This document shows positions 15,736 through 25,585 of a stretch of 64,000 nucleotides of DNA, piece by piece (positions within the stretch are counted from its first letter, which is position 1; each line of letters starts with the position of its first letter). Source of the stretch: Polaribacter atrinae (GTDB taxonomy: Bacteria > Bacteroidota > Bacteroidia > Flavobacteriales > Flavobacteriaceae); NCBI RefSeq assembly GCF_038023995.1, contig NZ_CP150660.1, positions 3,160,501 to 3,224,500 on the forward strand, in the 5' to 3' direction. Both the position numbers and the translations under genes were made by a program. The notes beneath the pieces are model-generated. The model was not told where the DNA came from. It saw only the letters and a list, made by a program, of their open reading frames with translations, and searched no databases.

Positions 15736-18678
15736 ATGAAAATTAATTTTACTCAAGAGTGGCTCAAAAAGCAAACTCAAACTTTAATTATGAGGACAGT
15801 ATTTTTATTATTTTGTTCTACAGTATTTAGTTTTACTTCTATAGACGTAATCTCTCAGAATGCGGAAATTAAAATAAAGAAGGAAATAACCGTAACTGTC
15901 GATCAAATCTTTGACATTATTCAAGCGCAAACAGATTATACTTTTATTTATCGTTCAGATATGTTTAGAGGATTGCCTCCAGTACACTTAAATGAAGGTG
16001 TTATAAAGGCAAATAGGTTGTTATTATATGCAATACCTAAAAGGTATTATAGTTTCGAATTGTTTAAAGACAATACGATTGTAATAGAAAAAAGACCAAC
16101 TTCTCGAAAAGTAGAAATAAGAGGTCAAATTGTTGATGTAAATAACGAGCCATTGGCAGATGTTAATGTAATCGTAGCAGATTTAAACTTAGGAACTTTT
16201 ACAAATAATAAAGGGGAGTTCTCTATGGAATTACCTCATAAAAATTTTAAGATAACGATAAGTCTTTTAGGATTTAAAACTGTAGAGTTCGATTTAAGAA
16301 CTCAACAAGATTTATCAAATATCAACATAACTTTAAAGGAAGATTTATTAGGGTTAGATGAGGTTGTGGTTGTTGCAAAAAAAACGATAAGTAGAGAAGG
16401 AAGTTCTACTTATAAAATAGGAAGTCAGGCAATAAAACAGGTTCAGGCAATGAATTTATCTGATGTGTTAAGTTTGCTTCCTGGTAATAAAATAGAGCAG
16501 TCTAATTTAACAACAAAAAAGCAAGCCAATATACGAAGTGCTGTCACTTCAAATTCTAATTCTTTTGGTACGGCAGTTATTTTAGATGGAGCTGCAATTA
16601 GTACAGATGCTAATATGCAAGCAAGAAATTCATCAACTTTAGATGGAGGTAAATCTGTTGTTGGTGGTGGTGTAGATTTAAGAAGTATCACCTTAGCAAA
16701 TGTAGAATCTGTAGAAGTTATTGCAGGTGTAGCTTCTCCTAAATATGGTAATTTATCTTCCGGAGGAATTTTAGTAAAAAGTAAAGTTGGTAAATCACCT
16801 TATATCGTATCTACAAATGTAACGTCTACCAATTATCAAGCATCGGTAGCAAAAGGGTATGAGTTAAACGATTTTGGAGTTTTAAATACAGATTTATCGT
16901 ATGCTTATTCTTCGGGTTCACCAACAGAACGTAAATTATTTTACCAAAGTTTTAACTTAGGATTGCGTTGGAAATTACCAGTTTTTAAAGGTTTAAAATG
17001 GAATCATTTTACATCATTTAGAGTTGGGCATTCAGATGATGGAAATCGTCATGAACCAGAAGAAGTTTTTAAAAACGATGCAGATGTTAAAAGTACTTCT
17101 TATCAATTAACGTTATCTGGAGATTTTTCTTCATCCGTTTTAGGGAAAATAAATTATAATTTTAGTGGAAATGTTGTAAACCAACACTCTTTTTATGATA
17201 CTTATATTATTAATGGTCCTTTTCCTATAATAGAATCATTAGACAGTGGTACTTATAATACTACTTATTCTCCTAGTGCCTTTAATCAAATAAGAGATAT
17301 AGAGGGAAAACCAATAAATATCAATGGAAGAATTGATGCTTCTCAAAATGCTAGTTTTAGAAATTTAGACTTCAATTTTGAAACAGGTTTACAGTATTCT
17401 TTTGATGATAATACGGGTAATGGTAGAGTTGCAACAGGAAATATTGTACATACCCAAGATGTTGCAGGAAGTAGATCTGCAACTTTTGAGAAAATTCCGG
17501 CTTCTAAAACATTTTCTGCTTATCATCAAACAATTATAAAACGTACGGGAGAAGCCTCTAAACAACAATTAAATTTAGGGCTCAGGTATGATTATATGTT
17601 GGAGCGTTATAATTTAGTATCTCCAAGAATGTCGTTTTCATCAAAACATAATGATTTTACAGCAAAAGTTGCTTGGGGAGTTTCTTATAAAGCGCCAGCA
17701 ATGATTCAGTTATATCCTGGTAAATCATATATAGATTATATTAATTTTCAATACTATGCAGAAAATCCTGATGAACGTTTAGCGGTAGTAACTACGTATG
17801 TGTATCAACCTACTAATGAACATTTAAATCCAAATTATTCTGATTTAAAAGAAGTTGGGTTCGATTGGGCTCCTTCTTTTATGAATTTCAATTTTACGTA
17901 TTTTAAAAAAGAAATGCGTAGAGGAATAAACACGACAGATGAGTTGTTATTGTTGCCTAAAGCTGTTTACGAAGTAGTTAGTGCGCCTACAGGAGAGCAA
18001 CCAACTGTAGCGCCTACAGGAGAAGTAAACAACATTCCTAGAACGGTAAAAGTGATGAATAATAATTATTACGAATCTACAGATGGTCTAGAGGTTACTT
18101 TGAGTCCGCAGAAAATAAAAGCAACAAACACTCAATTTAATTTTAGATACAGTTATTTAGAAAGTGTAGTAACAGACAAAGGTTTTGATATTAATAAGTC
18201 TAATTATGTTGTAGGTGATAATTCTGTAAGATATGGTGTCTATGAAAACTCTTTAATAAAGGCAGTTAGAAGTTTCGGTACCTTAACACTAATACAACAT
18301 ATACCTGCTTTACGATTTGTTTTAACCCTTTCTGCAGAACTAAACTTTAAAGAAAGTAGCAAATATATAGGAGCAAGTTTATATCCATTTGCATATTATG
18401 ATGTTAGCGGAAACTATATTGATATTCCTTTAGAAGACAGAGCTAATGCAGAATTTAGTGACTTAAAAAAAGACGAAAACTCTTTTACAACAACAGCAAC
18501 TCCATTTTATAGCAATTTTAATTTACAGATACGTAAAGAATCTAAGCAAGGTCATTCGTTTAGTTTTTATGCAAATAATGCTCCTTGGAACAACCCAACT
18601 TATGAGTTTTTAGGAAGTAGAAGAAAATTGAATAATAAAATATCTGTAGGCTTTAATGTAACCTTATTAATTAAATAG
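15736..18678 (+). CDS. TonB-dependent receptor with STN signalling domain
   Basis: The 980-residue protein has an extended N-terminus and signal region (1-41), an STN (secretin/TonB N-terminal) domain at about 48-118 (TVTVDQIFDIIQAQTDYTFIY), a carboxypeptidase-like regulatory domain at about 128-210 (VEIRGQIVDVNNEPLADVNV), then plug (EVVVVAKK, LSDVLSLLPGNKI) and barrel. STN domains interact with FecR across the periplasm, so this receptor is the likely sensor of the locus. It is not of the SusC subtype. The following genes encode two surface-type proteins and two peptidases, suggesting a protein, peptide or metal-complex substrate, but nothing in the sequence names it. Confidence 0.94.
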   Translation: MKINFTQEWLKKQTQTLIMRTVFLLFCSTVFSFTSIDVISQNAEIKIKKEITVTVDQIFDIIQAQTDYTFIYRSDMFRGLPPVHLNEGVIKANRLLLYAIPKRYYSFELFKDNTIVIEKRPTSRKVEIRGQIVDVNNEPLADVNVIVADLNLGTFTNNKGEFSMELPHKNFKITISLLGFKTVEFDLRTQQDLSNINITLKEDLLGLDEVVVVAKKTISREGSSTYKIGSQAIKQVQAMNLSDVLSLLPGNKIEQSNLTTKKQANIRSAVTSNSNSFGTAVILDGAAISTDANMQARNSSTLDGGKSVVGGGVDLRSITLANVESVEVIAGVASPKYGNLSSGGILVKSKVGKSPYIVSTNVTSTNYQASVAKGYELNDFGVLNTDLSYAYSSGSPTERKLFYQSFNLGLRWKLPVFKGLKWNHFTSFRVGHSDDGNRHEPEEVFKNDADVKSTSYQLTLSGDFSSSVLGKINYNFSGNVVNQHSFYDTYIINGPFPIIESLDSGTYNTTYSPSAFNQIRDIEGKPININGRIDASQNASFRNLDFNFETGLQYSFDDNTGNGRVATGNIVHTQDVAGSRSATFEKIPASKTFSAYHQTIIKRTGEASKQQLNLGLRYDYMLERYNLVSPRMSFSSKHNDFTAKVAWGVSYKAPAMIQLYPGKSYIDYINFQYYAENPDERLAVVTTYVYQPTNEHLNPNYSDLKEVGFDWAPSFMNFNFTYFKKEMRRGINTTDELLLLPKAVYEVVSAPTGEQPTVAPTGEVNNIPRTVKVMNNNYYESTDGLEVTLSPQKIKATNTQFNFRYSYLESVVTDKGFDINKSNYVVGDNSVRYGVYENSLIKAVRSFGTLTLIQHIPALRFVLTLSAELNFKESSKYIGASLYPFAYYDVSGNYIDIPLEDRANAEFSDLKKDENSFTTTATPFYSNFNLQIRKESKQGHSFSFYANNAPWNNPTYEFLGSRRKLNNKISVGFNVTLLIK

Positions 18679-18718
18679 TAACCAAATAAAAATAAATCAA
18701 TAACCGTAAAACAAAAAC

Positions 18719-19960
18719 ATGAAACAAACAATTTTAAAACGAGTAGGATTAACAAAATTAATCGCATTATTTCTGTTAATATCAGTAGCAATTAGTTGTG
18801 ATAGTGAAGATGATATTCCTAATTTAGGAAATTTAGAAGTTCAAGTTACATTGGCAAGTGGTCTTAATGATATTTCTTTAGCAGATATAGATGTAACTAT
18901 TACGCAGACTGTAGATAACTCTACTTTAATTATGAATACAGATGCTAATGGTTTAGCTACTTTTTCTGATATTTCAATTGGAACTTACACTGTAGTTGTA
19001 GCACATGCAACAGAAGATTATACGTTAAGTGGTACTGCAAATAATGTTACAGTTACAAGACAAGAAACTGTTGCAACATCTGTAGAAGTAAATGCAGTTA
19101 ATCAAGACGGAGGATTGGTAATTAAAGAAGTTTATACAGCTGGGTCTGGTTACATTACTTTATTTAAAGATTCGTTTGTAGAGATTTTCAATAATTCATC
19201 AGAGACTTTATATGCAGATGGTATGTATATCGCTAATTTATTTGGTGGTTCAGGAGCTACAGGAGACACATCAGTGTATACTGTATTAACAGATACAGAT
19301 TATGTATACACAGATGTAATGAGTCAAATACCAGGTTCAGGTACAGATTACCCTGTAGAAGCAGGTAAAAGTATTGTAATTGCTTTAAACGCTATCAATT
19401 TTAAAGAAGGAAGTATAGCGCCAGATGCACAATTAGATAATACAGATGCTACCTTAGAGCATTATTCTGTAGATTGGTTAGAAGCACAAGGACGTGCAGG
19501 TAATGCTTTCTTTGAGCTTGACAATCCAGCGGTACCAAACATGACGAATATTTATATGTTTGAAGGAACTAATTTCTTTAGATTATCAACACCAGCAAGT
19601 ATTGTTTTAGTTAGTGCTGATGTTACTTTTGATACTTCAGGCGTTGTAGATTATACAGCACCAGGATCTACAAGTACTTCTAAATTAATGAAAATTTCTA
19701 TTGAAAATGTAGTTGATGGTGTAGATATTTTAGATAATTCTGGAGCTGCAGATTTTAAACGTATGCCTTCTTCTTTAGATGCAGGATATAGTTATTTAAC
19801 TGCTGATGGAGCAATTTCTTATACAGGATTAAGTTCTAGAAGAAAAGTTGATGAAGTAGCAACTGCTCGTTTTGGTAGAACTATTTTATTAGACACAAAT
19901 AATTCAACAGTAGATTTTGAAGCAATTGCTTTCCCAGATAAATATGGTTACAATAATTAA
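18719..19960 (+). CDS. DUF4876 domain lipoprotein
   Basis: The 413-residue protein has a signal peptide with cysteine at the cleavage site (AISC, about residue 27), so it is probably a surface lipoprotein. It starts with a beta-rich repeat-like domain (NLEVQVTLASGLNDISLADI, then NGLATFSDISIGTY), then a lamin-tail-like segment (EVYTAGSGY and FVEIFNNSSETLYADGMYI). This matches DUF4876, found next to TonB receptors in Bacteroidota. A role in capturing the substrate for the receptor is likely but inferred. The next gene starts before this one ends (17-base overlap with the assigned start). Confidence 0.85.
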   Translation: MKQTILKRVGLTKLIALFLLISVAISCDSEDDIPNLGNLEVQVTLASGLNDISLADIDVTITQTVDNSTLIMNTDANGLATFSDISIGTYTVVVAHATEDYTLSGTANNVTVTRQETVATSVEVNAVNQDGGLVIKEVYTAGSGYITLFKDSFVEIFNNSSETLYADGMYIANLFGGSGATGDTSVYTVLTDTDYVYTDVMSQIPGSGTDYPVEAGKSIVIALNAINFKEGSIAPDAQLDNTDATLEHYSVDWLEAQGRAGNAFFELDNPAVPNMTNIYMFEGTNFFRLSTPASIVLVSADVTFDTSGVVDYTAPGSTSTSKLMKISIENVVDGVDILDNSGAADFKRMPSSLDAGYSYLTADGAISYTGLSSRRKVDEVATARFGRTILLDTNNSTVDFEAIAFPDKYGYNN

Positions 19961-21527
19961 TAAATTAAACCATGTAATAATAAAGAGAATGTTTTTAGCA
20001 TTCTCTTTATTGTTTTGTGTGTTCGGAACTTTTTCTCAAAAAGCAGCAACTATAGATAGTTTGTCTGTTATTGAGCGAGACTTTCAATTCGAGTTATTTA
20101 AAAACAGGTATTTTCAAATTCCGTCGTTAATCAATCAAGCGAATCTTGGTAAATTTTCTTACGGAGAAGCGAGGTATTTATATGGAGAAGGAAAATTAAG
20201 ACATCCGCAAGAATATAAAAAGCAAAACGGATTGTTTGCAAAGACCGCTTCTTTAGCAAATTTAGAAAATACAGATTGGACTTTTTATGGTAGTTTAGAA
20301 TATTTAAATACTAGAATTGAAGATGTAGAAAACAATTTAACTTATTGTATTACAGAGTATAACTCTCCTTATTACTTTTTTCAGAAAACAACAGGTTTGT
20401 GGAATCATCAGAATTATAATTTTGAAGTAAGTGCGGCTCATAAAGTAAATTCTAAACTTAGTTTAGGAGGATATTTAAATTATGATACCAATTTTTACTT
20501 TAGAAAAACTGATACTAGAAATGAGTTAACAGCTTTAAAGATTAATGGAAAATTATCTGCGAGTTATCAGTTTAACGAAAAACATTTACTTAGTGTTGCT
20601 TTAGGTACAGCGTTTTTTAAAACAGATTCAGAACTAGGAAACAAGTTTCCGGAAAACAATACAGAGCTTACTGCAAATTATTACTTAAACACAGGTTTAG
20701 GTTCTTATATAAAAAACATCGATAATGGTTTTGAAACCAAAAGAGTCATTCCTCAATTGCAATTACACTGGCTTTTTAAACAAAATAATTGGGATGTATC
20801 TGTAGAAAGTACTACCAAATATGGTGTTGAGCGATGGATTGATAAAAACATTGTAAGAGTAGAAGAGAATGATGAGTTAACCAAGTATAGTTTTTTAAAT
20901 CAAGAATTTAATGTTGTTTTTAATCAGTATCGTAAAAATAGCTTATTGTCAATAAATTTGAATGCGGAATATTTAAAAGGGAAAGGTAAAGTTTGGCAAG
21001 AAACAGGTGCGTATTATGCTAAAAACTTTAATGCTACAAACTATAATTTTAAAACTGAAGCAAACATTCTATTTTATAAACAATTATTAAATAAAGTAAG
21101 CTTGGGTATAAAATATGCTAATGTAGAGCAGTTAGATTTAAACTATGCCTATCAATTCGATTATCAATTTTTAGAGCCTACAGTAGCGCTAGGTTTGCAT
21201 AAAGATATTTTTACCAAAGTGGCATTTTTTACCAACCTTTCAGGGTTATATCATCATGTTATAGATATGCAACACGATCCTTTTGCGGCTAATAATATTT
21301 ACGTAGAATGGATTGGTAATAGCGTTGCAGATTATACGGGTACAAGTTCTTTTAATTTTAAGACCAAATTAGGTTTTGATGTAAAACTTAAAAATGAAAA
21401 TAAATTAGAATGTTCTATCACGGGAGATTATTGGAAAGCGACAACATTATCTAATGAAACAGTGAATTATGTGTCTAAAAACGATGATTACCTAAGCTTA
21501 GTTTTAGGGCTTAAATTGTACTTTTAA
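19944..21527 (+). CDS. DUF6850-like outer membrane beta-barrel protein
   Basis: A protein of about 527 residues with a signal peptide ending FGTFSQ and a body of alternating amphipathic strands (for example SVALGTAFFKTDSE and KLGFDVKLKNENKLECSITGDY) ending in Tyr-Phe, typical of an outer-membrane barrel. In Bacteroidota a DUF6850 barrel often follows a DUF4876 gene, and I assign this one by that pattern and its context. The start at 19944 gives a basic n-region (NKL, IIKR); 19917 and 19989 are alternatives. It may form a second pore or a receptor accessory. Confidence 0.8.
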   Translation: MVTIINKLNHVIIKRMFLAFSLLFCVFGTFSQKAATIDSLSVIERDFQFELFKNRYFQIPSLINQANLGKFSYGEARYLYGEGKLRHPQEYKKQNGLFAKTASLANLENTDWTFYGSLEYLNTRIEDVENNLTYCITEYNSPYYFFQKTTGLWNHQNYNFEVSAAHKVNSKLSLGGYLNYDTNFYFRKTDTRNELTALKINGKLSASYQFNEKHLLSVALGTAFFKTDSELGNKFPENNTELTANYYLNTGLGSYIKNIDNGFETKRVIPQLQLHWLFKQNNWDVSVESTTKYGVERWIDKNIVRVEENDELTKYSFLNQEFNVVFNQYRKNSLLSINLNAEYLKGKGKVWQETGAYYAKNFNATNYNFKTEANILFYKQLLNKVSLGIKYANVEQLDLNYAYQFDYQFLEPTVALGLHKDIFTKVAFFTNLSGLYHHVIDMQHDPFAANNIYVEWIGNSVADYTGTSSFNFKTKLGFDVKLKNENKLECSITGDYWKATTLSNETVNYVSKNDDYLSLVLGLKLYF

Positions 21528-21568
21528 TATGTTTTCTGTCCTAAAGAATTAATAACTTAAATATAAAA

Positions 21569-22885
21569 ATGAAACAGTTACTTAATCTAATGATCTTTTG
21601 TATTCCTCTTTTTATTTGGAGTCAAAAGATGGATAATGTTCATTTTGAAGAATATGATTTGGCAAACGGATTGCATGTTATTCTTCATAAAGATATAAAC
21701 GAACCTAATGTAATTGTTGGTACAAAATACCATGTAGGTTCTAAAAATGAAGAAATTGGCAAAACCGGGTACGCTCATTTTTACGAGCACCTTTTATTCC
21801 ATGGAACAAAAAATATCCCTCAAGGAGAATTAGAAAATATTATTTTAAATGCTGGTGGATATTGCAATGCGTACACCAATTACGATGTTACGTACTATTA
21901 TCAATTACTACCTGCTCACGAGTATAAATTAGGACTTTGGGTAGAGTCGGAAAGAATGTTACATCCCGTTATAACGCAAGAAGGAATTAATCGTGAACGA
22001 GAAATTGTGAAGGAAGAAAAACGAATGCGTTATGACAATAAACCATTAGGTAATTCTTATTTTGAAATGATGTCTAAAATGTTTTCTGATGAAACTTACG
22101 GGCACAATATGATTGGTTCTATGAACGATCTTAATGTGGCTTCTAAAGAAGATTTTGAGGCATTTTTTAAAACCTATTACATTCCTAATAATGCCTGTTT
22201 AGTAGTTTCTGGAAATATTAATATTAAAGAAACTAAAAAATGGATCAAACTTTATTTTAAAGACATTTCGAAAGGGAAAAAAATAAAAAGACCTAAGAAT
22301 TTTAATAGACTCTCAGGGCTCGAAAAACATACAGAAAGAACTGTAAAAGGTTTAAAAGAAGAATCTATAGTAATCGGGTATCCGTTAATGGCACAAAGTG
22401 ATGCAGATGCTCCAGCAATGCAGATAATAACGGCTATTTTATCTGGAGATAGCGATTATTCTTATTTTGAGAATCATCTAAATTTAAAACAAGACACCAT
22501 TATTAAGCGTATAAAAGCTTCTTCTGATTTTTGGGAAAAAGAAAGTACGTTACGGATAACTGCTACTGTTAAAAATAAAAATAGCGAGCCATATTTACTT
22601 CAAAAAATAGAGCAACAAATAGCGCTTTTAAAAAATACTCCTGTAGATACTACTTTATTACAAAAGGTTAAAAAGAAATTTGAATCTGCTTATGTAGACT
22701 ACTTTTATCATGCAGAAACATTTGCAGATAAAGTGAGTAATTATTACCATTTGTATCCTAAAACAACTGATATTAAAAGCCTGATAGAAAATTTTAATAA
22801 AGTTACAACTGATGATATTCAGCGTGTTGCTAAAAAATATTTAGATAAAAATAATAGCGTCGTAATTGTGTATCATCCAGAATAA
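21569..22885 (+). CDS. M16 family zinc peptidase (catalytic subunit)
   Basis: The 438-residue protein has a signal peptide (1-18, ending FIWSQ) and the inverted zinc motif HFYEH at residues 70-74 (ligands His70 and His74, catalytic Glu73). A further glutamate lies in REREIVKEEKRM, and NGYxxAYT-like NAGGYCNAYTNYDVTYY follows the motif. This is one M16 half-unit. Active M16 enzymes close around small unfolded proteins or peptides. It probably acts in the periplasm. The next gene codes for a partner lacking the zinc motif, so the two may form a heterodimer. Confidence 0.93.
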   Translation: MKQLLNLMIFCIPLFIWSQKMDNVHFEEYDLANGLHVILHKDINEPNVIVGTKYHVGSKNEEIGKTGYAHFYEHLLFHGTKNIPQGELENIILNAGGYCNAYTNYDVTYYYQLLPAHEYKLGLWVESERMLHPVITQEGINREREIVKEEKRMRYDNKPLGNSYFEMMSKMFSDETYGHNMIGSMNDLNVASKEDFEAFFKTYYIPNNACLVVSGNINIKETKKWIKLYFKDISKGKKIKRPKNFNRLSGLEKHTERTVKGLKEESIVIGYPLMAQSDADAPAMQIITAILSGDSDYSYFENHLNLKQDTIIKRIKASSDFWEKESTLRITATVKNKNSEPYLLQKIEQQIALLKNTPVDTTLLQKVKKKFESAYVDYFYHAETFADKVSNYYHLYPKTTDIKSLIENFNKVTTDDIQRVAKKYLDKNNSVVIVYHPE

Positions 22886-22895
22886 TTGATTAAAA

Positions 22896-24341
22896 ATGAA
22901 AAACATTTATATAGTACTTTTCGCTCTTTATTGCAGTTTTTCGTCTCTTGCACAAGTAGATCGTTCTATGCCGCCGGAAGCAGATGAACCTGTGAAATTA
23001 AATGTAGGTAAATTAATTCCTATAGAGTTAGAAAACGGACTTCGGGTTTATTTGGCTCCCGTAAAAGAGTACCCAAAATTCACCATTTCAGTAAATATTG
23101 AACTACCCGGTTATGATAAAGAATCAAGGTTAGCAGAAAAGAAAATTTTAAACAAAGCGTATTCAAGTAGGTTGTCAGAAAAATACCCTAATGGAGAAAT
23201 AGATTCCATTACTAGTTATTATGGTGCTATGTCTAATGCAAATATGTTTGGAGGTACTATAAAAGGGATGAAAGAAGATATAGATCCTTTATTAGAGGTA
23301 TATGTAGATGCTTTATTTCATCCAATTATTTCGGATGCCTATATAATCGAGAAGCAAAAAGATCAAGTAGAAAAAGAAGGTAAGGAAACAATAAAATTAC
23401 CTTTACGTAAAAAAGAGTTTTCAGTAGGAAAAGTTATCGACTCTTTACTATTTGGCAGTGAAGAGAAGGTTGTTGAAATTAAAAACAAGGCAATTGCAAA
23501 CTTTAAAGGTTTAACAATTAATGATGTTGAAAATTTTAAAAATGATAGAATTTTAGCCTATAATTCATTAATTGTAGTAGTTGGAGATTTTACAGAAAAA
23601 GAGTGTAAAGAATTAATGATGCGTTATTTTGGGAATTGGAAATCTGGAAAACCGTATGTTAAAGACAGTCCTTTAAATAAAAAAACTTCAATTATTAAAA
23701 GAAGGAAAATTGTAGTTGTAAATGCGCCAAATGCAGTTCAGTCAGATATTTCTTTTAGATGGCATTTAGGTGATGCACATACTTATTTTAAAGATGATAT
23801 TAAACTTGAGGTATTGAATGAAATTTTTGGTGCAAGTCAATTATCATATTTATATAAAAACTTACGAGAAGATAAAGGACTTTGTTATTTTATACGATCT
23901 TCTGTAGGCACATCCGCAGTAGGTGGTAGGGGATCTGTTTTTACAACGGTACGAAACGATCAAACAGCTTATGCGGTAGAGAATATTATTTTAGAAATGT
24001 TGCGATTAAGAAATGGAAAAGTAAGTACTTCTGATTTAAAAATAGCGAAAAATAGCTTAATAGGTAGTTACACACGGTCTTTAAATGCAATATCACCAAT
24101 TCCTTATATTACGTTTGCAATGCAAAAAGATGTATATCATCTTCCTGATGATTATTTACAAAGTAAGGTTGATAAATATTATGAGGTAAGTGTGGATGAT
24201 ATGATGGAGATGTCTCAAAAATATATAGATCCGTTTAAATCTGTGATATATATTAAAGGTAAAGTTTCTGAGTTAAAAGGTACTCTTGAGAAGTTTGGAG
24301 ATGTTTTGTACTTTGAAGAGAATGGGACTAGAATAGACTAA
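22896..24341 (+). CDS. M16 family peptidase-like protein lacking the zinc motif
   Basis: The 481-residue protein has a signal peptide (1-19, ending SLAQ) and the M16 fold, with the C-terminal half most recognisable (NEIFGASQLSYLYKNLREDKG, then CYFIRSSVG). Where the catalytic subunit has HFYEH, this one has a SRLAEKKILNKAY stretch with no HxxEH, so it is probably catalytically inactive. Paired active and inactive M16 chains form heterodimers, as in mitochondrial processing peptidase. It lies 10 bases after the active gene, so co-translation is likely. It ends the operon before a terminator. Confidence 0.9.
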   Translation: MKNIYIVLFALYCSFSSLAQVDRSMPPEADEPVKLNVGKLIPIELENGLRVYLAPVKEYPKFTISVNIELPGYDKESRLAEKKILNKAYSSRLSEKYPNGEIDSITSYYGAMSNANMFGGTIKGMKEDIDPLLEVYVDALFHPIISDAYIIEKQKDQVEKEGKETIKLPLRKKEFSVGKVIDSLLFGSEEKVVEIKNKAIANFKGLTINDVENFKNDRILAYNSLIVVVGDFTEKECKELMMRYFGNWKSGKPYVKDSPLNKKTSIIKRRKIVVVNAPNAVQSDISFRWHLGDAHTYFKDDIKLEVLNEIFGASQLSYLYKNLREDKGLCYFIRSSVGTSAVGGRGSVFTTVRNDQTAYAVENIILEMLRLRNGKVSTSDLKIAKNSLIGSYTRSLNAISPIPYITFAMQKDVYHLPDDYLQSKVDKYYEVSVDDMMEMSQKYIDPFKSVIYIKGKVSELKGTLEKFGDVLYFEENGTRID

Positions 24342-24375
24342 AATTATCGCCCCTTTTTTAATTATTGATTATTAA

Positions 24376-24407
24376 AAATCCCAGAATTTATTCTGGGATT
24401 TTTTTAT
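24376..24407. terminator. Terminator of the TonB/M16 operon, usable on both strands
   Basis: An 11-bp stem (AAATCCCAGAA/TTCTGGGATTT) has a 4-nt loop, T residues on the plus side and A residues before it. It lies between convergent genes. Confidence 0.9.
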
Positions 24408-24433
24408 TGAATAGAAAAACTAATTTTTAAAAA

Positions 24434-25317
24434 TTAGTTTTCTGTTTGTGTCATATTATCTGCAACTACAATTATATAATTAGCAATACTTGCTTTTTCT
24501 TCGGGTGTTAATTTACTCCATTCAGATACTGTTACCGTTGTAATTGATTTTAAGGTTAAACCTGGCTGAATTTTATGAACCCACCAAATAATTCCTTGTT
24601 GGTAGTTAGAGTGGTAAGAGCCTTCTATGTGAAGTAGTAAATCTCCTTTTTTAAAGTTTTTAAGAGAAAAATGCGCCATTGTAGCATCTTTTGCTGCTTG
24701 GGCAGTTTGTATATTTAACATATTTGGTGGTACATGACCACCCATATTATCGGCCATTTCTGCATACGCTTTTACGGTAGGGTCAAAATAGGTTTCTAAA
24801 TCAGGACCAATTAAAGCTAATGCTTCTGGGCTTAATTCTTTTAAAGCATTTATTCCTTTTTTACTAATTAAAGAAGCATATCTTCTAGGAATATTGGTTG
24901 CAATAAAACGAAGTTTGTTTTCTTTTGCAAATTCAACTAAAGGTCTATAATCTGTGTCATAGTTGTTCCACATTTGTGTCATTTCAGGAAGCATTTTACT
25001 TTCTGGATACAATCCTGATAAATATTCATTTAAAACAAATTGATTTCCGCTTTCTAACATTTCTGCTCCAAAAAATAAAGAATCTCCTTAATATCAAACA
25101 AATTTTTACTTACTTCTAGTTGCAACCAATGTGCAATAGGATTGTAATGGTATTCGCCAAAAAATACCATATCGCTATCTGCAAGATCTTTAATCATTTT
25201 ATCATAATTAGCAACTTTTCCATCGCTTTTAAATAATTGATATGCAGGCTTATTTTGAGCTTTCGTGGTATTGATAAAAGAGGTTAATAAGAAACTAATA
25301 AGTAGTAAGTATTTCAT
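24434..25317 (-). pseudogene. ChaN-like haem-binding protein gene with a single-base frameshift
   Basis: The N-terminal part (from the ATG at 25317) has a signal peptide and the GEYHYNPIAHWLQLEV motif of the ChaN/Tiki superfamily. The C-terminal part (24434-25060) continues in another frame with AEMLESGNQFVLNEYLSG and later HIEGSYHSNYQQGI. The frame is lost near 25088. Restoring one A in the AA of ATTAAGGAG (plus-strand CCTTAAT) would read FDIKGDSLFFGAEMLES, the expected family sequence. ChaN proteins bind haem and are iron-regulated lipoproteins. A sequencing error in a short A run is as likely as a real loss. Confidence 0.8.
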
Positions 25318-25518
25318 GTTTTGCTGTTGTTGTTTATTGCAAAATTAGCGGATGATTTAAGAGTGTTCAGTTAAAGGTTTGTTAAATATAAAGGCTTTAA
25401 TACTAATTTTATCAAACTATTTTACAGTGTTTTTTTTGCTATTAGTTGAGAGAAGTAAAGTGTTTATACCACAAAAAAAAATAAGTTTTTGAGTGTGAAT
25501 ACCTTTAATTTTAGAAAA

Positions 25519-25539
25519 GTGGGCAAATTGTGGGCAAAT
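25519..25539. repeat. Direct repeat GTGGGCAAAT next to the tRNA-Arg 3' side
   Basis: Two identical 10-base copies separated by one T (25519-25528 and 25530-25539). They lie just past the terminator of the tRNA on its 3' side, the side where integrating elements attach. No integrase is nearby, so this is only suggestive of an old attachment site. Confidence 0.4.
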
Positions 25540-25544
25540 AAAAA

Positions 25545-25583
25545 AAACCAGTAATTTCCAAATCGTTGGAAAGTACTGGTTTT
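25545..25583 (-). terminator. Terminator of the tRNA-Arg gene
   Basis: A long stem (AAACCAGTA/TACTGGTTT then TTTCCAA/TTGGAAA with one mismatch and a 4-nt loop) is followed, on the minus strand, by T residues. It starts 3 bases after the CCA end. Confidence 0.9.
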
Positions 25584-25585
25584 AG

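Noticed and set aside
19917..19943. Start of the DUF6850-like barrel at 19917
   Set aside because: It would overlap the DUF4876 gene by 44 bases and place extra residues before the natural basic n-region of the signal peptide; 19944 is preferred.
25054..25317. A separate 87-residue secreted protein
   Set aside because: It is the N-terminal half of a ChaN-like protein; one added base joins it to the rest with the expected motif.
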